Positions 11,970 through 24,520 of a DNA stretch of 64,000 nucleotides are shown piece after piece; position 1 is the stretch's first letter; each line of letters starts with the position of its first letter. Both the position numbers and the translations under genes were made by a program. The notes beneath the pieces were generated by a model. It did not search any database, had not been told where the DNA came from, and worked only from the letters and a program-made list of their open reading frames with translations. Origin of the DNA: Cliona cf. orientalis (taxonomy: Eukaryota > Porifera > Demospongiae > Clionaida > Clionaidae). Location of the stretch: assembly GCA_963930775.1 (NCBI GenBank), contig OZ005700.1, forward strand, positions 8,132,609 through 8,196,608, in the 5' to 3' direction.

Positions 11970-12787
11970 TCTGATGTTCAACGAGTTTGGCGTATGGTAA
12001 GGGGTCACTACTTCTTACATTTACAATACCTTGTGCCAGAGAAAGTTCGCTTGTTGGTGCACGGTCTAACGCAGGACCTGAGCCTTGAGGTGAAAACAGA
12101 AGAGAGAACACTTCTTGAAGCTGTAGATAGAAGCAAGACACTACGCATTGCATATGCACGCATGTGACTCCAAGTAAATCCGGCACGCCCACCAATTGTT
12201 TGTAGCGGCCCCGCGCGCGCGTAGAACGTATACTCGAGCATGCGCAGAATCGTAATCATGCCCGCCAAAAACTCAAATTTATAGCAGCGCGGAATTCGAA
12301 AGGTCAGTCTGCTGGTCATATTATGTTCAACTGTTTACTCCAACCATGCTCCAAGTTCAACGTATTTTCATCCCGCTCCGGCCACCTAGACTATAGCCTC
12401 GTCCCATCATAGACTATAGACTCCTCCTCTAATGTCTATGGTCCCATGCAGGTATGTCTTCATCTACATGTATTGTACTTGTGCATGTGTTGAAAAGTAT
12501 GCATGCAGCATGTACGTGTATATAAATGTGAATGCATGCAGCAACTTATCTATGTAAGCAGCTCAGGTATAATATATGTACTCCAAAAAAATACACAAAC
12601 TCAATACTCCATATAAAAGATAATAAACTCTGCTTCAAAATATTATAAACTCAACACCAGTAGGCAACTATAATAGAAAATATTTTTAGCTATTTGTATA
12701 AAATAAGCATAAAAATAATATTTTGGGAGAACACAACAAAAACACAAAGGCTTCAAAAGAACATCCATAATCCGTTTCACTGCTGAC
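11970..12787. other. Spacer between FAHD2 and HELZ2 (both minus strand)
   Basis: The spacer holds the FAHD2 upstream region, with a GC-rich CGCGCGCG patch near 12212, and presumably the HELZ2 3' untranslated region. A minus-strand ORF at 12008-12319 has no recognisable motif and is basic and low-quality, so it is not called as a gene. No AATAAA was found for HELZ2. Confidence 0.4.
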
Positions 12788-15700
12788 TCAGTGCTGAGGT
12801 GGAGCTCTCTGAGCGCCACCACGACCACGAGCTTGAGCCACTCGACGAGGGAATTCATAATCTTTCCTAATAAAGCACCCCTCAGCTCTGAAGTGCTGAA
12901 TCAGCTTCCTCCAGGTAGCATCATAACAGAGAAGGGTCTCGTTACCTGTACCATGTACATGTATAATATATGCCAATAAAGGAGTCAGTATCACAACGTC
13001 ATACTTCATCAACTCTAACAAACACTTGTGCCCCTAAAATTGTCTATAATAATATGGATGCTATTTATTTTAGTCAAGATAGATGGTTTAATTTGCTGAG
13101 AAGGCACTAACTTTGCAGAAGAAGAGCAGTGACTGTCTTCTATGTGAGATGTAGCTACTTACCAACGATAACGAGACCGTACTTGCAACGGGTTATCCCC
13201 ACACAGATCTGGTGTCGATCCGTGATGAACCCAAGGTTGGCTTTAATCCAGCCAAAGTCGGCCTTCATCCTCCGACCATCTCCAGTAGTAATATCCTCAA
13301 TCTTTTTGGAGCGGACTGTGGACAGAAGAACTATCCCAAACTCGCTCCCTGAAAAATAAAGGAGTGGTGTTTGAAAACATTAATTTTACCGAAATATTGA
13401 CCGACTAAATGTACCTTGACTGTCAGTAATAGTCTTCACTCGAATATCTCTATTCCTCAGCTCTCTCCGAATCTCCTCCCTCTGAGCAGAGTAAGGAGTG
13501 AGAGCAGCTATCTCTTCAGCATTAACTCCACAATTATTAATCAGATGCTTTGCAATTTGGGCCTGTATTAGCAATAAATGCTTCAACGTCACATCATGTG
13601 TTGTGGGTGCATAAATTATTATACAACGAGAGCTAGTCACACCATTTGCAGCATAAAATTAAAAGACTTACTATCTTTTTAGCCTCCTTGTTATTTCTCT
13701 TTGACTCCACCCCCACTGGAGCCGTCCCGTCCTGCCCTGCACCATGGTTCTCGTCCTCACTTCCAACCACGTTGCAGAAGACAAAAGGCTTCCTCGAACC
13801 TTTAGGCCAGAAACCTTGAAGACGGTCCAGTTTGGGGGAGTACCTTCCCTCAACAGTAGGGCTTGTTTTTAATTTTCCATCATAAAATTCATTCGAAGCA
13901 AATTTGCATAAGCATGGCAGCTGTGTGCAGATTACAAAGAAAGATAGGAACACCATAATATATACATAAGGCACATCGATCTACCTATAGTGTAGTCAGA
14001 TGCATCACAAGCTACACCCAAACCATATTTTGCATCTGCTTACCATCCTATATTGTTCCTGGAGCAGATGAGGAGGCTGTCTCCCTCTCTTCTCAAGGAC
14101 ACCCGCATACCTCTCGAATAGGGAAATCCCCAGTCCCATCTCCTTGGCCTCCTGGTTTTGGATGACCGGCTGCAGCTGGTTGTGGTCGCCGATAAGCACC
14201 ACATTGCTCGCCAATCGGATGGGTACCATGGACTCGGGCTCAGTCGACATGGCACACTCGTCCACAATCAGATAGACGGGCCTGAGGGAGTTCTTGATGC
14301 GAAGGCTAGACGCTTCATTGCAAGTACACAGCACGATGTCAACACCACCTTTTAGGACGGTGGTCTCGGCTTTAAAAACCAAGGCCCTAAAATCGCGTCG
14401 CATAGCATCACTGGGGATCTTCCCTTGACTTTTCAGCCGCTTAAATGCCTTCTCTTGTTTCAGAATGTTGGGAAATCGCAGCCTGATAATATGATGCAGG
14501 GCGTGTTCAGCACAATCTGCATCACACTCCCCATCAGTGTTGGCTTTACGGAACACTCCAGGGTGGTAGTTGGAGCCCTGGTAGTCCTTGTTTTCAATCG
14601 CTTTGCTGAACACCCTCACAATAGTGAGGTCTTTCTTCACCTCTTCACAAGACAACAGGACTTCTGCATGACAAAGAAGAGTACAACAATCATTTTACTT
14701 TAGAAAAAAAACCGGTTGATACAACAGGACTATACTCACTTAAAACAACATTGACTGACTGCTGGGAGGGGCCACAATACATTACACATGGTGAAGGCTC
14801 GTTAGATCCCCGGCGACTTCTGGCTGTTTCTATCTTCAGCTTGTAGGCTAGTGCACAGGCAATATGAGCACCAGTAACACTCTTTCCAGTACCTATATTA
14901 ATATGGAAGGGGAGCATTAGTATGATAGAGAGTAGAGCAAATTGAGAGTCTTGCCTACCAGGTGGTCCCTGTATCATGACAAACTTGTTTGAGAGAGCAA
15001 GCTCAACAGCTTTTCTCTGATATGGATTTAGGCTGATGGAGCTGCTGGAGTTCCACAAGGTAGTGGCAAGATCAGCCTCCTTGCGGGGAAGTTTCAGTAC
15101 CACTGACGGTGGCTCTATGAGATAAGAGTGATAGTAAAAGGCAAGTGACAGTTTATTCTACATGTACACGTACGTATAAAATGTATTTCTCTTACTCATG
15201 TTTTCGCATCGAGCCTCTCCCAGGGCAATCTCTTGAGCCAGGGTGTAGCCACTCTCTCTTTGTTTGGAAACCATGTCTCGAAGGCACTGATAAATACGCC
15301 TACAAATATTAATATTAAATGTAACTATGCTAAGTAATAAGTATTATTGTGCCGGTGAGTAGCTTTGTTCATAGGCCCATTCCCTAGTCAGGAGCTTAGG
15401 AATGAGACTACTGTTGAGTGCTTACCTTGATGGAAGCGTCAGAGGAATAAGCTGAAGTTCATATTTTATTGATCTCTTGTCCTTTTGGATCACTCTGGCA
15501 AACTCGGGACTGATGTAGTTGAGCCGATCACTAACAAACCTCAGGTAAATGTTGACCTCCAAGATCTCCTTACTCTCTCCTTCTTCAGTTTCAACCTTGT
15601 CCACGCCATGAACGATCATGTGGAAGACACAACTCACCGGTCCACCATTTTCCTCCGTTCCTTCTCTGTCACACCGCAAGCAGATAAGATCCCCAGCAGA

Positions 15701-18700
15701 AAACTGAAAGAAATCATATGACGACATGGCAAATCGTTTCGGAAACGTCACACAAATGCACGCCCTAGACGTAGAGGTCACTAGATCCTTGGGGACCGGC
15801 AGCTGGTAATACACATGGCCTGTTGCATCAACCTTCATCTCGAGTGTCGGCCATTGAAGATCAACATCCTTGATGAGCAGGAGATCGCTGTCACTGAGGC
15901 TTCCGGCAGCTGCTTCTGCGAGAATAACCTGCTCCCAAAATCGAAAATACTCGTGTATGCTGTTGTAATCGAGTCTCGAGGCTTTCTCCGTGGGTCTGTC
16001 TGTAAAGCACTCTATGGGATTGCTGGAGTGCTGGATGCAAACTCGTAGGTTTGGGCCCACTTCAAGCAGCTGTACGCTTGGTGTCAAGGTGTGCGTGTGA
16101 TTGTTGAAATTTGCTGTGAGCTGAGCTCTTAAGACGTCACACGCCTGGAGTGGCCGGTGAACTGTGTAGATCCACAGGGGAGATGTAGCACATCTGCGAA
16201 GGAAAGACTCAGCTGGTGGAAGGCTATCTTCCGTATCATCTGAATCAAACAGCTCAGCAAGGTTTTCAGGATCAATATCTTTTGGATCAAATCGCACACA
16301 TTTCTGGATCTCTTTCCAATTACTACGAGTGATGCTGCACGTGAGTGGCTTTATCGTAGCTTTGACCTTCACCTCCTGGAGGTGTGCTCTCTTGGCATCG
16401 TCTTGAGTCTCCACTCTCACCTCTGGCACAAAGAAAGAGAGGTCAGCAAACCTTTCAGAAAGTACCAATGATCTTGAACCACCACCTCCCTCCTCTTGTG
16501 AATCATCGGGCAGAGATAGGAATTCATCACCTTGTGATGAACCAGAAGTTGAAGAATCTTCATCACGAGCATCCGGTACAAACTGGAGGCAAGGGTGTTC
16601 GAGAAACTCGGCAGGAGATCCTCTTACTGATGCAATTTTAGCTTTCCATTCGTAACTACGTTGGCTGGTCACCTCCGAATCCGAGTCACTCTCCTGGGAG
16701 AGAGAGGTAGCTGAGCTGTTTGGTGTAACTTTAGAGCTACCAGATGTGTTGAGAGCCCTGTAGTGGATTTTCATGGACTTGAGTCCCCTGTCTGGAAATA
16801 TCAGCTGGATTTGGCCCCTCTCAGTCTTCTTGATGAAACAGCTGTACTCCTTTGCATTCTGTCTGAGTCGGCAAGCCAAGATGAGCTTCTTCATGTCACC
16901 ACAGTAACCGTCTGCCCTTTTCTCTGAATCTTTCATCTCGGAACATATCTTCTTCAGTTCATCTGTGTCTTGATAAGGGCTATCTTTACCCTCAAGGGCA
17001 GCGTGAAGTAATCGCTGTATCACAAGATCAACAAATCGTCGAATTGGTGAGGTGAATCTGACATACTGCTCACACTTTAGGGAGTGGTGTGAGGTGATGG
17101 CATTATCAGTGTCAGACAGGGTGGCATAAGCACAGTAGGTGGAGGGACCACGAATCTGGTTGAAGAGGGAGTGAGCAACAGCTGTCTGAGGGTGGAGATG
17201 TTCAAACTGGACATGGTGGAGGGCACGTTTGACCTGCCCAGCTCCAAGCAACCGTACGATTGTATCGTGGACTGTCTCGAGCAGATAAAACTTTCCATAG
17301 CACCTCTGAGTTGGTGACACGTGCTGCTGGAGATCACAAGAGGTGGACAGTAAGCTAGAGCTCTCCTTCACCAGCAGTTCAAAGTCGCTTCTGTTTGGTG
17401 GAGGCTGAGTGCGAAGGATGGTCGTCTCGGGAAACTTCTTCATGAGCAGTGCAGCCACTCCTTTGTTGGCCCAAATCATGAGCTCTTCGACGAGCATGTG
17501 GGCCTCTGGGTGGAGCTCCTCATCAGCCTCTCCAGCAATGAAGCAGTGGGATGCCTCACCGAGCCTCTTCGATCGTAAGAAGGAGGCCACCTGCCAAAGA
17601 ATGTGAAGCGGGTCTTCTCTTCTGCCACTGTAAATTACAGCCTGTGCCTCGTCGTAGGTAAGCTCACGCTCGCACTTGACCCGACTGGCTTCTATCTTGA
17701 CTAGCTCAACCTTCTCCACACGTCCAGATCTGATGATTACCTTCCCCACGACAGAAAAGGAGTCTCGTGTGCTTCCCTTGCAAAGAGCAGCCTCTCTGAC
17801 GAGACCAAGTGGCAGCATGTTACTGATACAGCAGTCAGAAGCTCGATACACGGAGCAGCCTCGCTTGAAGGCCACCTCGTCAAGCTGGGAGCCCTGACGT
17901 ACAAACTTCAGCACATTGGTGATGTGAACACCAATCTCGTAAGCGGTGAAGTTCGTCGATTGTAGAGTATGCCGTGGATGGCAGGTAAGTGCATCATCGT
18001 GGTCGTGAGACCCCTTTGGATCTATGGCAATAGCATTCGCATAGAGAGTAGGAGGATTGGCCAAGCTTCTAGATGGTCTATTCAGTGGCTTTCGGAATTC
18101 GACCTGCTGTTCCTCCAATGGAACACTGTGTGCCACTCGGAGGAGAAGGTCACCAGACTCGATCGACTGGCCAGAAGGGAGAGCTCCAACGATGATCCCC
18201 AATGGGTAGTTGAACTGCTTTCGCCAGCGAAGGAACTTGACGATGAAGACCATGTGGACGGCACGCTGCATCGGGATGAAGTTGTTCATTCGAGGGCACT
18301 TGTTGATACTGGCGGGATCGAACATGACCACACCCTCTCGCTCTTTCTTCGTGAGAGTTGGCAGATTGATGAACTTTGGATAGGTGGTATCGAGGGGAAA
18401 GAATTCAACTGGATTTCGAGTGTTCACTCGGCAAAGAAATGAAGCAGCAAAGTGCTGTGAGTTGAATGCTTTCTCTGTCTCCCTGTCAAGCAGGATGCAC
18501 TTGTTTCTGGTGTCGTACTGTACCACATCATCCTGGAAACCACCCCTTCTGCCATGGAGAGTGGTGATCGCTAGAGGTGCCCTACTGGAGTCTTCAGGGA
18601 TGGCAACTCCAGTGCGATAGCTGTCAAATTTTAGCTTCACAAGGATGACATCTTCCCGATAGGCGTCCGAGTCATCTTCAGAATCTGATTCATCGAATCT

Positions 18701-21700
18701 CCAATATTTCATTCCTTTTGGATCCTGCACTAGACTGAAAGCTGCTCTCTGCTCATCTCGTGAATGAAACTCCTTCATGTACTGGTTCAGAATTTCATCA
18801 ACATCCTCACTATCCCTCGACTCAGATACAGCCCTATCAAGCTGCTGCAGAGGCAAAACCATCTTGGATATGGTGCTCATGATTGCAGGCAGCTTTTGAA
18901 TGGTCTCAATGTTCCTGATCTTCGGGAAGAAAAACGTCTGGCACGTGACACACCGCTGGATGTACTCCTTCCAGCAGTTGACAGAGAACTCGGCTCCCAT
19001 GTGGAGTAGAAGGAAGGGATTTCCGACCACATAGACCAAGCATCGAGCTCTGGTGATGATGGTGTTAAAGACGTACTTGTTGCAGACGCTCCTCACTCTG
19101 TTTCGAGTGTGGCCTTCATCATTTGTTGGCTCAACGGTGCTCAGAAACACTGCACTGAATTCTTGGCCTGCAAAATAATTTTATGAGTGAAATAAAAGCT
19201 TGAACTACTGATGTCATGATGTACTGTACATGCAGTCCACCTCACCTTGGATTAGATAAGTTGGAATGGTCTCCACATGACAAGGGAGGTTGTTTGGTGA
19301 TACTTTCCTCCTTTGACACTCTTGAAGAAAGCATCTTTTCAAGCATGATGTCTAAAGATCAATTCACATGAGATACCATCCTTCAATTACAATATTATAT
19401 ATTCTCCCTTACCTGTTTTCGGGTACTAGCCAGAAGACCAATGGATGTCTGTTTCTCACTTTTGGGCCAGTCGTTTTGAATGAAATCGAGCATTTTGCTG
19501 ACGAGAATCTTAGCCTCCTCCACGTCCTCAGCAGGGGCATTGGCAAAGTGCCCTCTGTCAAATGAGCTGCACTGGAAAACAATGGGGAAAGGAGCTGAAG
19601 GGAGAGCCTTGCTGTCGCTTCTGCTGAGCAGTGTGCACTCGTAGAAGAGGCTTGAGGCCAGCATCAGGATGCTGGGGTGACAGCGATAGTTGGTGAGGAG
19701 AGTGGAGGAATGTTTGGCATTCATACTCTTGTAGATTGAGAAGAGGCGCTCAAGCAGGGATGTGCCAAGACCTTCATCTCTGGCCACGCTGTTGTAGACT
19801 GCTACTTGAGGACCAACCTGAGAAGAAAAATTATATGATTATTTTCCCATCCTACTATAATAATATATTCATCATTCCCATTATTATGCCATAATTGAAA
19901 CTATAATAATTCCCTGTCAAAGCAGACTCACCTGCTGGTGGTCTCCTGCTATTATGATGCAGGTGTCTGTGTCGGCCAGCACCAGTGCTGCTAGAGCTTC
20001 TGGTTCTCGAGACTGGGCCCCCTCATCCATGATGATATGGGAGAAGTGTAGGGTATCTCCTGTCTTATCGCACCTGTCTTTCATTGCGAGAGCAGTGAGG
20101 AAGGTGGTGATGATCACTGGCCACCTGGAAAGCCGCTGGGTGTTTGAGTTGCGCACAGTAGCGTAGGAGTAGGGGTGCAAGAGTTCATTGTGAAATGACC
20201 CTTGATCATCAGGAACCAGACGTAGAGCAAGCCTAGATGTACGGACTGCTTCCAGCTTCTCTTGAAGGCTGCGGTAGAGCTTGTCTGCTGCAAGATTCTG
20301 ATGGGTACAAACCAGGATCCGATTCTGATGATTGCTCACGAGTCGCTCAATGGCAGCTGCTAAGACGTACGTCTTTCCGGTACCAAATGGGCCAAGGAGA
20401 AGATAGGGAGCTCCAGGCTTACAGGATAGCATCTTCTTCAGAGCTTGTAATTGGTACTCTTTGTCGAGTGAATATTTGCCTCTACTTAGGCTATTGATGC
20501 TCTTTGATTTGGAAGATTTGGGTTGTGGCTCCACGAGCTGCTGGATCAAAGAATCCGTTGCACACGAGATGGCACAGTGCAGTCGCCAGAAGTACCAGTG
20601 ATCGATGTCAAAGTGAACAAAGACCCTAAACTGATATCCACATCCAAACTGGCGGAAGAACCTTTTTTGCTTGATTTCCATTGAAAGGAAATCGTTCTCG
20701 ACATTTCTGATGACCCTATCCCCATTGTAGTTGCAACCGTCCACCGAGAATTTCACCTTGGCTTTATTTCGAGCAGCATAGTCCATTGCAGCACTCCCAT
20801 TCCGCATATCAGTGATACGGATCCTATTTCTCTCGACATGAACTGTGACAAAACCATCACACCTGTTACAAGTGCACGAGAAATGAATTAAATTCCACAC
20901 AATGTACCCATACGTCATATTTAGCAAGAAGTAATATCATTCATACACTTTAAGAATATTCATCTTCTTCCTGTTAACCAATATAATGAATCTACCCTAT
21001 ACATGTATATGCTCATTGTACATGTATGACTAGCAGGAATTACTCACTCTTGTGCCATCTTCCGTGCATGCTCAAGGTCATCGAGGTACACCAGCTTGTG
21101 GTTCTTGCTTCGGTAGTTGTCGCAGGTGAGGTCGCACTGCACACCATCCATGATCGTGTCACTGTCCTCCGTTGGGTACGAATAAATGTCACAGAGGTCT
21201 TCAAAATCACTCTCATCAATCTGATCAGGAAATGTATGATATTATGATGCACAAAAAAATATGAACTGCATTTTTTTGCCTACCATCTCAGAAATTTCTG
21301 AGCAAAAGATCTCCGTGGCTCTTTGCCTCCTCCAGTAGTTGAGCTCTATCTCAGAGTGGGCAAATTTGCACTCGTGCTTCCTGAAGCAGTTGGGAGTGTA
21401 GTCACACATCATGATATCACCGACGTCTAGGTCAGAAAGATGGTCCCCAGAACGGACGACAACCAATTCATCATCGTCAACCAAGACCGTGATTCGGTCG
21501 CCACGGTGCTCACGTGGCTTAAGGCAGGTCATGTAGGAGAGCCAGGTAGCTTCATTGTTTTCATCCCAGCACTCCACACACACGAGAGATGGCGACATGC
21601 TTGGCACATCATACTCCTGCAGTTCACTCACAACATCGGGACACTCTATAAGAGCAGCAAAGTTATTATCACGATTTTGTAAAAAAAAAATTCCAAAGCA

Positions 21701-22125
21701 TGCATAGTTTACAATGGATATACCTTGTAAAATAGTCTTCTTGGCATTCCATGAATCATATTCCGCTTGAGAGTGGGCATAGGAGTGGGACTGATCGCAC
21801 ACACCATGCTTCAAGATACCACGGCACATCCAGAATTTTCCACGGAAACTGTCATAATTTTCCGGCAAAGGTCGCACTTCTATCAACTTCATGAAGTTGG
21901 ACTCAATTACAACAATCACTTCTTCTTCGTATCTATGCGACGATTTTTCAAAGCACTTGAATTTCACCAGCCAAATGGCGTGGGGGTTCATCCGAAGGCA
22001 CTTGGAACACACATAGTGCTCCCAAGGCAACAGAAAGTCTGTCTCTGTCAAAAAATAATAATAAAAGTTCATAATAGTATTGCACAGAAGAGAGTGCATG
22101 AACTGATTATTATTGTACCTGACAT
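12788..22125 (-). CDS. HELZ2: HELZ2-like double helicase with CCCH fingers and RNB exonuclease domain
   Basis: Human HELZ2 is an interferon-induced protein with two UPF1-like helicase cores around an RNase II/R (RNB) domain. Exons in transcript order: 22119-22125, 21724-22044, 21284-21645, 21048-21220, 19932-20862, 19413-19817, 19246-19351, 15426-19167, 15196-15299, 14959-15114, 14740-14892, 14044-14663, 13672-13920, 13415-13562, 13163-13348, 12788-12945 (7821 nt, about 2606 residues; human about 2650). Cys/His-rich CCCH-type fingers occupy residues 10-250. Helicase 1 has Walker A GPFGTGKT (about 445), DEGAQ and, over an exon junction, QGQEFSAVFLST. The RNB core has IDPKGSHDHDDAL (about 1150), keeping four Asp expected for metal binding. 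Helicase 2 has GPPGTGKS, VDECAMSTEPE, GDHNQLQPV and GITRCKYGLVIV. Most of the RNB region is one 3.7 kb exon. The first coding exon is only 7 nt (ATGTCAG). Confidence 0.92.
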
Positions 22126-23211
22126 TATCTATTACTTCACTTTTACAAGTACTTCCAGTTCAGCCAGGCTGCAGGCTGCTGACTTTTATACCACCACTGG
22201 AGGTGGCAATTCAGGTCAAAGGTGAGTCAGAGATGTATCGATGGATAGATCGACCAGTGGAAATACTGTAAGGTAGGTAGGAAAGGAGGGAATTGAACTC
22301 TCAAACTAGCCAAATTCTTGGTTTTTAGACAAGAATATTCATCAATTCTGTGAGAGTATGAATTATGGAGCTTTTTCAGGGTAGCAACAATGATTCTGGA
22401 GTAAGTGAGTACTACCCAGAGCCTACAAATGGGGCCACTGGCTGTCATGTGGCTTGTCTAATTTTGTACATGTATAAGCAGCTGTTGTTCTTAGAACAGA
22501 TCAACTGCGAAGCGCTAGGGCCACCAACCTCCATGAATCTACTACTACTCTATACTCATGCACGGCGTGAATATGCTTACCTAGGAAAGCTGGTCTTTGA
22601 ATAGAATGAGGTTTCGATGGAAATCTGTGGTCTACTGGAAACCGCCCTGCTTAAATAGCCCTACATGTGGATCCTTCTCGAACATTCGAATGCAGCGTCA
22701 TCCCGATTACGCAATATTAACGTTTGTCAATTCGCCCCACACCGATTGGTCAAAACGGCTATGAAATTCCGTAATATGACGCATACATGTACATGTGACG
22801 TATGACGAACAGAGAAATGGGAGATTACCCGGGAGATGCCCGGGGAAAGCACCAGTCACCTTTGAACCATCAGTGAATACCTGTTATGGGTAAAATCCTC
22901 TAATTAGCAAGTTACGTGAACATACAATGAGTATGTATGTACACAATGTACTCATAACATTTGACGAGTAATGTTCCATAACTTAACATGAGTAGAAGCA
23001 CCATAATCTACACAGCTTATGTATATACACATATTCAGGCTATAATAATAGATAGTGGGTATGTCCCTTGGGGCATACCTCAATTGCCTTACAATAGCAA
23101 GAAAATGAGTCAGTAGGGTATCTCCCTGCTATTATATACATGTATATTATAGAGGTGATATACACAGGTGTATGTCTATACGAGAGTGATGCACTCTTGT
23201 TGTGTACTCAC
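22126..23211. other. Intergenic region upstream of HELZ2
   Basis: This holds the HELZ2 promoter or 5' UTR and about 1 kb of AT-rich DNA. Short open frames at 22227-22604 show no motif and lack splice support. No RNA gene, array or long repeat is seen. Confidence 0.4.
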
Positions 23212-23527
23212 ATGTTGGCAGCTGACATGTGCTGCTGTAGTGGAAACTCTTACAGCACACACTCCACTGCGTGGCCCCTTTGATGAGGTGTAGTGGGTGA
23301 AACACAATCATATTCCCATCAGCTCTGCTGCCACAGCAAAGATGCGCTGGCCCACGGTGTGCCAACTGAAAAGTACATACAATAGGAATCCATAGGAGAC
23401 TGTATTACATATTATGTATATTAAATTTATCATGACTCACAGCACACCACCTGGTTTGGCTCCTGTGGTAACAAGATAATCGCCCACAACACATGCAAAG
23501 CGGCAAGCTTGCAGTTGCATCTGTCAT
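23212..23527 (-). CDS. Possible small Cys-rich two-exon gene (uncertain)
   Basis: Two open segments on the minus strand join with correct splice signals and frame. Exon 23441-23527 starts with ATG and ends at GCT|GTGAGT. Exon 23212-23365 follows a TTTTCAG acceptor and ends at ACAT|GTGAGT. Together they give about 80 codons rich in Cys and His, with pairs such as CMCCGRLSCYH, HLCCGSR and VCCKSF, suggestive of metal binding. A continuation with acceptor near 22880 would add three codons and a stop. No family is recognised. The first exon lies inside a block duplicated beside MVP, where the copy has diverged and lacks the second exon. It could equally be a non-coding transcript or chance. Confidence 0.3.
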
Positions 23528-23766
23528 AAACCTCCTCCATCTCTGCTTGTCCCAGCTAAGAGCTTGCAAATCTGAAAGAACAGGAAGATTTCAAACGAGC
23601 CCCATTGCCGAGTCCATGATCCAGACACCCACTTGTACTCGCGCACGCGCGCGCGCATGCCGCGCACCGGCCGGCCACGTGAGGTTTGTGGGTGTGGCTT
23701 ACGGTTATTACTTCCGGTTGACCTCCGCCCAGCTCAGACACACCCCCATACCACCAGAGTACATGC
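23441..23766. repeat. Promoter-like block, copy 1 (duplicate of the MVP upstream region)
   Basis: This block is closely similar to 31888-32198, immediately upstream of MVP. Shared landmarks are TGCAAAGCGGCAAGCTTGCA, AAGAGCTTGCAAATCTGAAA, a CGCG-rich run, and the end CAGACACACCCCCATACCAC. Both carry ACTTCCGG (23710-23717 here), an ETS/GABP-type core. Copy 1 is not followed by an MVP first exon, so it looks like an orphan duplicate. Confidence 0.8.
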
Positions 23767-24257
23767 ATGGTGGGTCCCGGCGCACAGGAAGACCAGAGTT
23801 ATCACCGTTAAAGAGACCCGTTTTTCCATCGGCTTTTATGACAGTCAACTTGCACTGGCAACCTACTATCGCTATCAAGGCTATGATCGCTGCTGTTTGT
23901 ATTTGACCCACCCGTATGGCCACCCGCGCGTGCATAATCTAAATACATGGGCCACCGGTAGCGTATTTCCGGCTGGGACTCCCCTCGAAGCCCCAGGTCG
24001 ACGGATTCATGTAAATGGAAGACGCCTCAACAGTGCACGATAAAAGTCAATCTGCTCCCGTTTCTGTACTTGTGAGTGCACTTCCTCATACTTGTATCTT
24101 GAGATACAACAATCTTACTGCGCGTGCTCAGTTAGGAATCGCAATAATTATATAACGTGAATATTTTATATTTCCATCCATGTTTTCTGTTAGTGTTTAA
24201 TAGTATGCTTCAACAGTTGTGACATTTGAACTTAAAAAAATTAATATAATTAATAAC

Positions 24258-24509
24258 TAAGGCCATATAAAATAACTTACTTGATTCTCATCCACCTTTT
24301 TCCAAGAAATAGGGGCGGGAGGAGGCATTTTATTTTTATTTTTTACTCATCAGGACACTAGAAAGAGCAGTATCTGGAGCATATTTTTCGAGATATTTGG
24401 TACAGGGTCGCTACTGCGCACGCGCGATAGCAATAAAATTCATAGAGGCGGCCTGTAAAAATTGGGACGGGCGGGGATGAGAATCAAGTAAGTTATTTTA
24501 TGTGGCCTA
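24258..24509. mobile_element. MITE of about 250 bp with about 36-bp terminal inverted repeats
   Basis: The left end (24258-24293) contains AAAATAACTTACTTGATTCT. The right end (24475-24509) contains AGAATCAAGTAAGTTATTTT. Each is the inverted complement of the other with few mismatches. No ORF lies inside. It ends about 11 bp from the stop codon of the first beta-helix gene. Read on the minus strand it carries two AATAAA hexamers (24329-24334 and 24335-24340), so it could supply that gene's polyadenylation signal. Confidence 0.75.
24329..24340 (-). terminator. Tandem AATAAA signals on the minus strand, inside a MITE
   Basis: Two abutting AATAAA hexamers (TTTATT on the plus strand) lie about 185 bases downstream of the stop codon of the 24521-27157 gene. 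They are the nearest canonical signals seen for it. Confidence 0.45.
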
Positions 24510-24520
24510 AATAGCCTACA

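Noticed and set aside
12008-12319. 103-codon minus-strand frame upstream of FAHD2
   Set aside because: Basic, unrecognisable composition over a GC-rich promoter region, with no splice or homology support.
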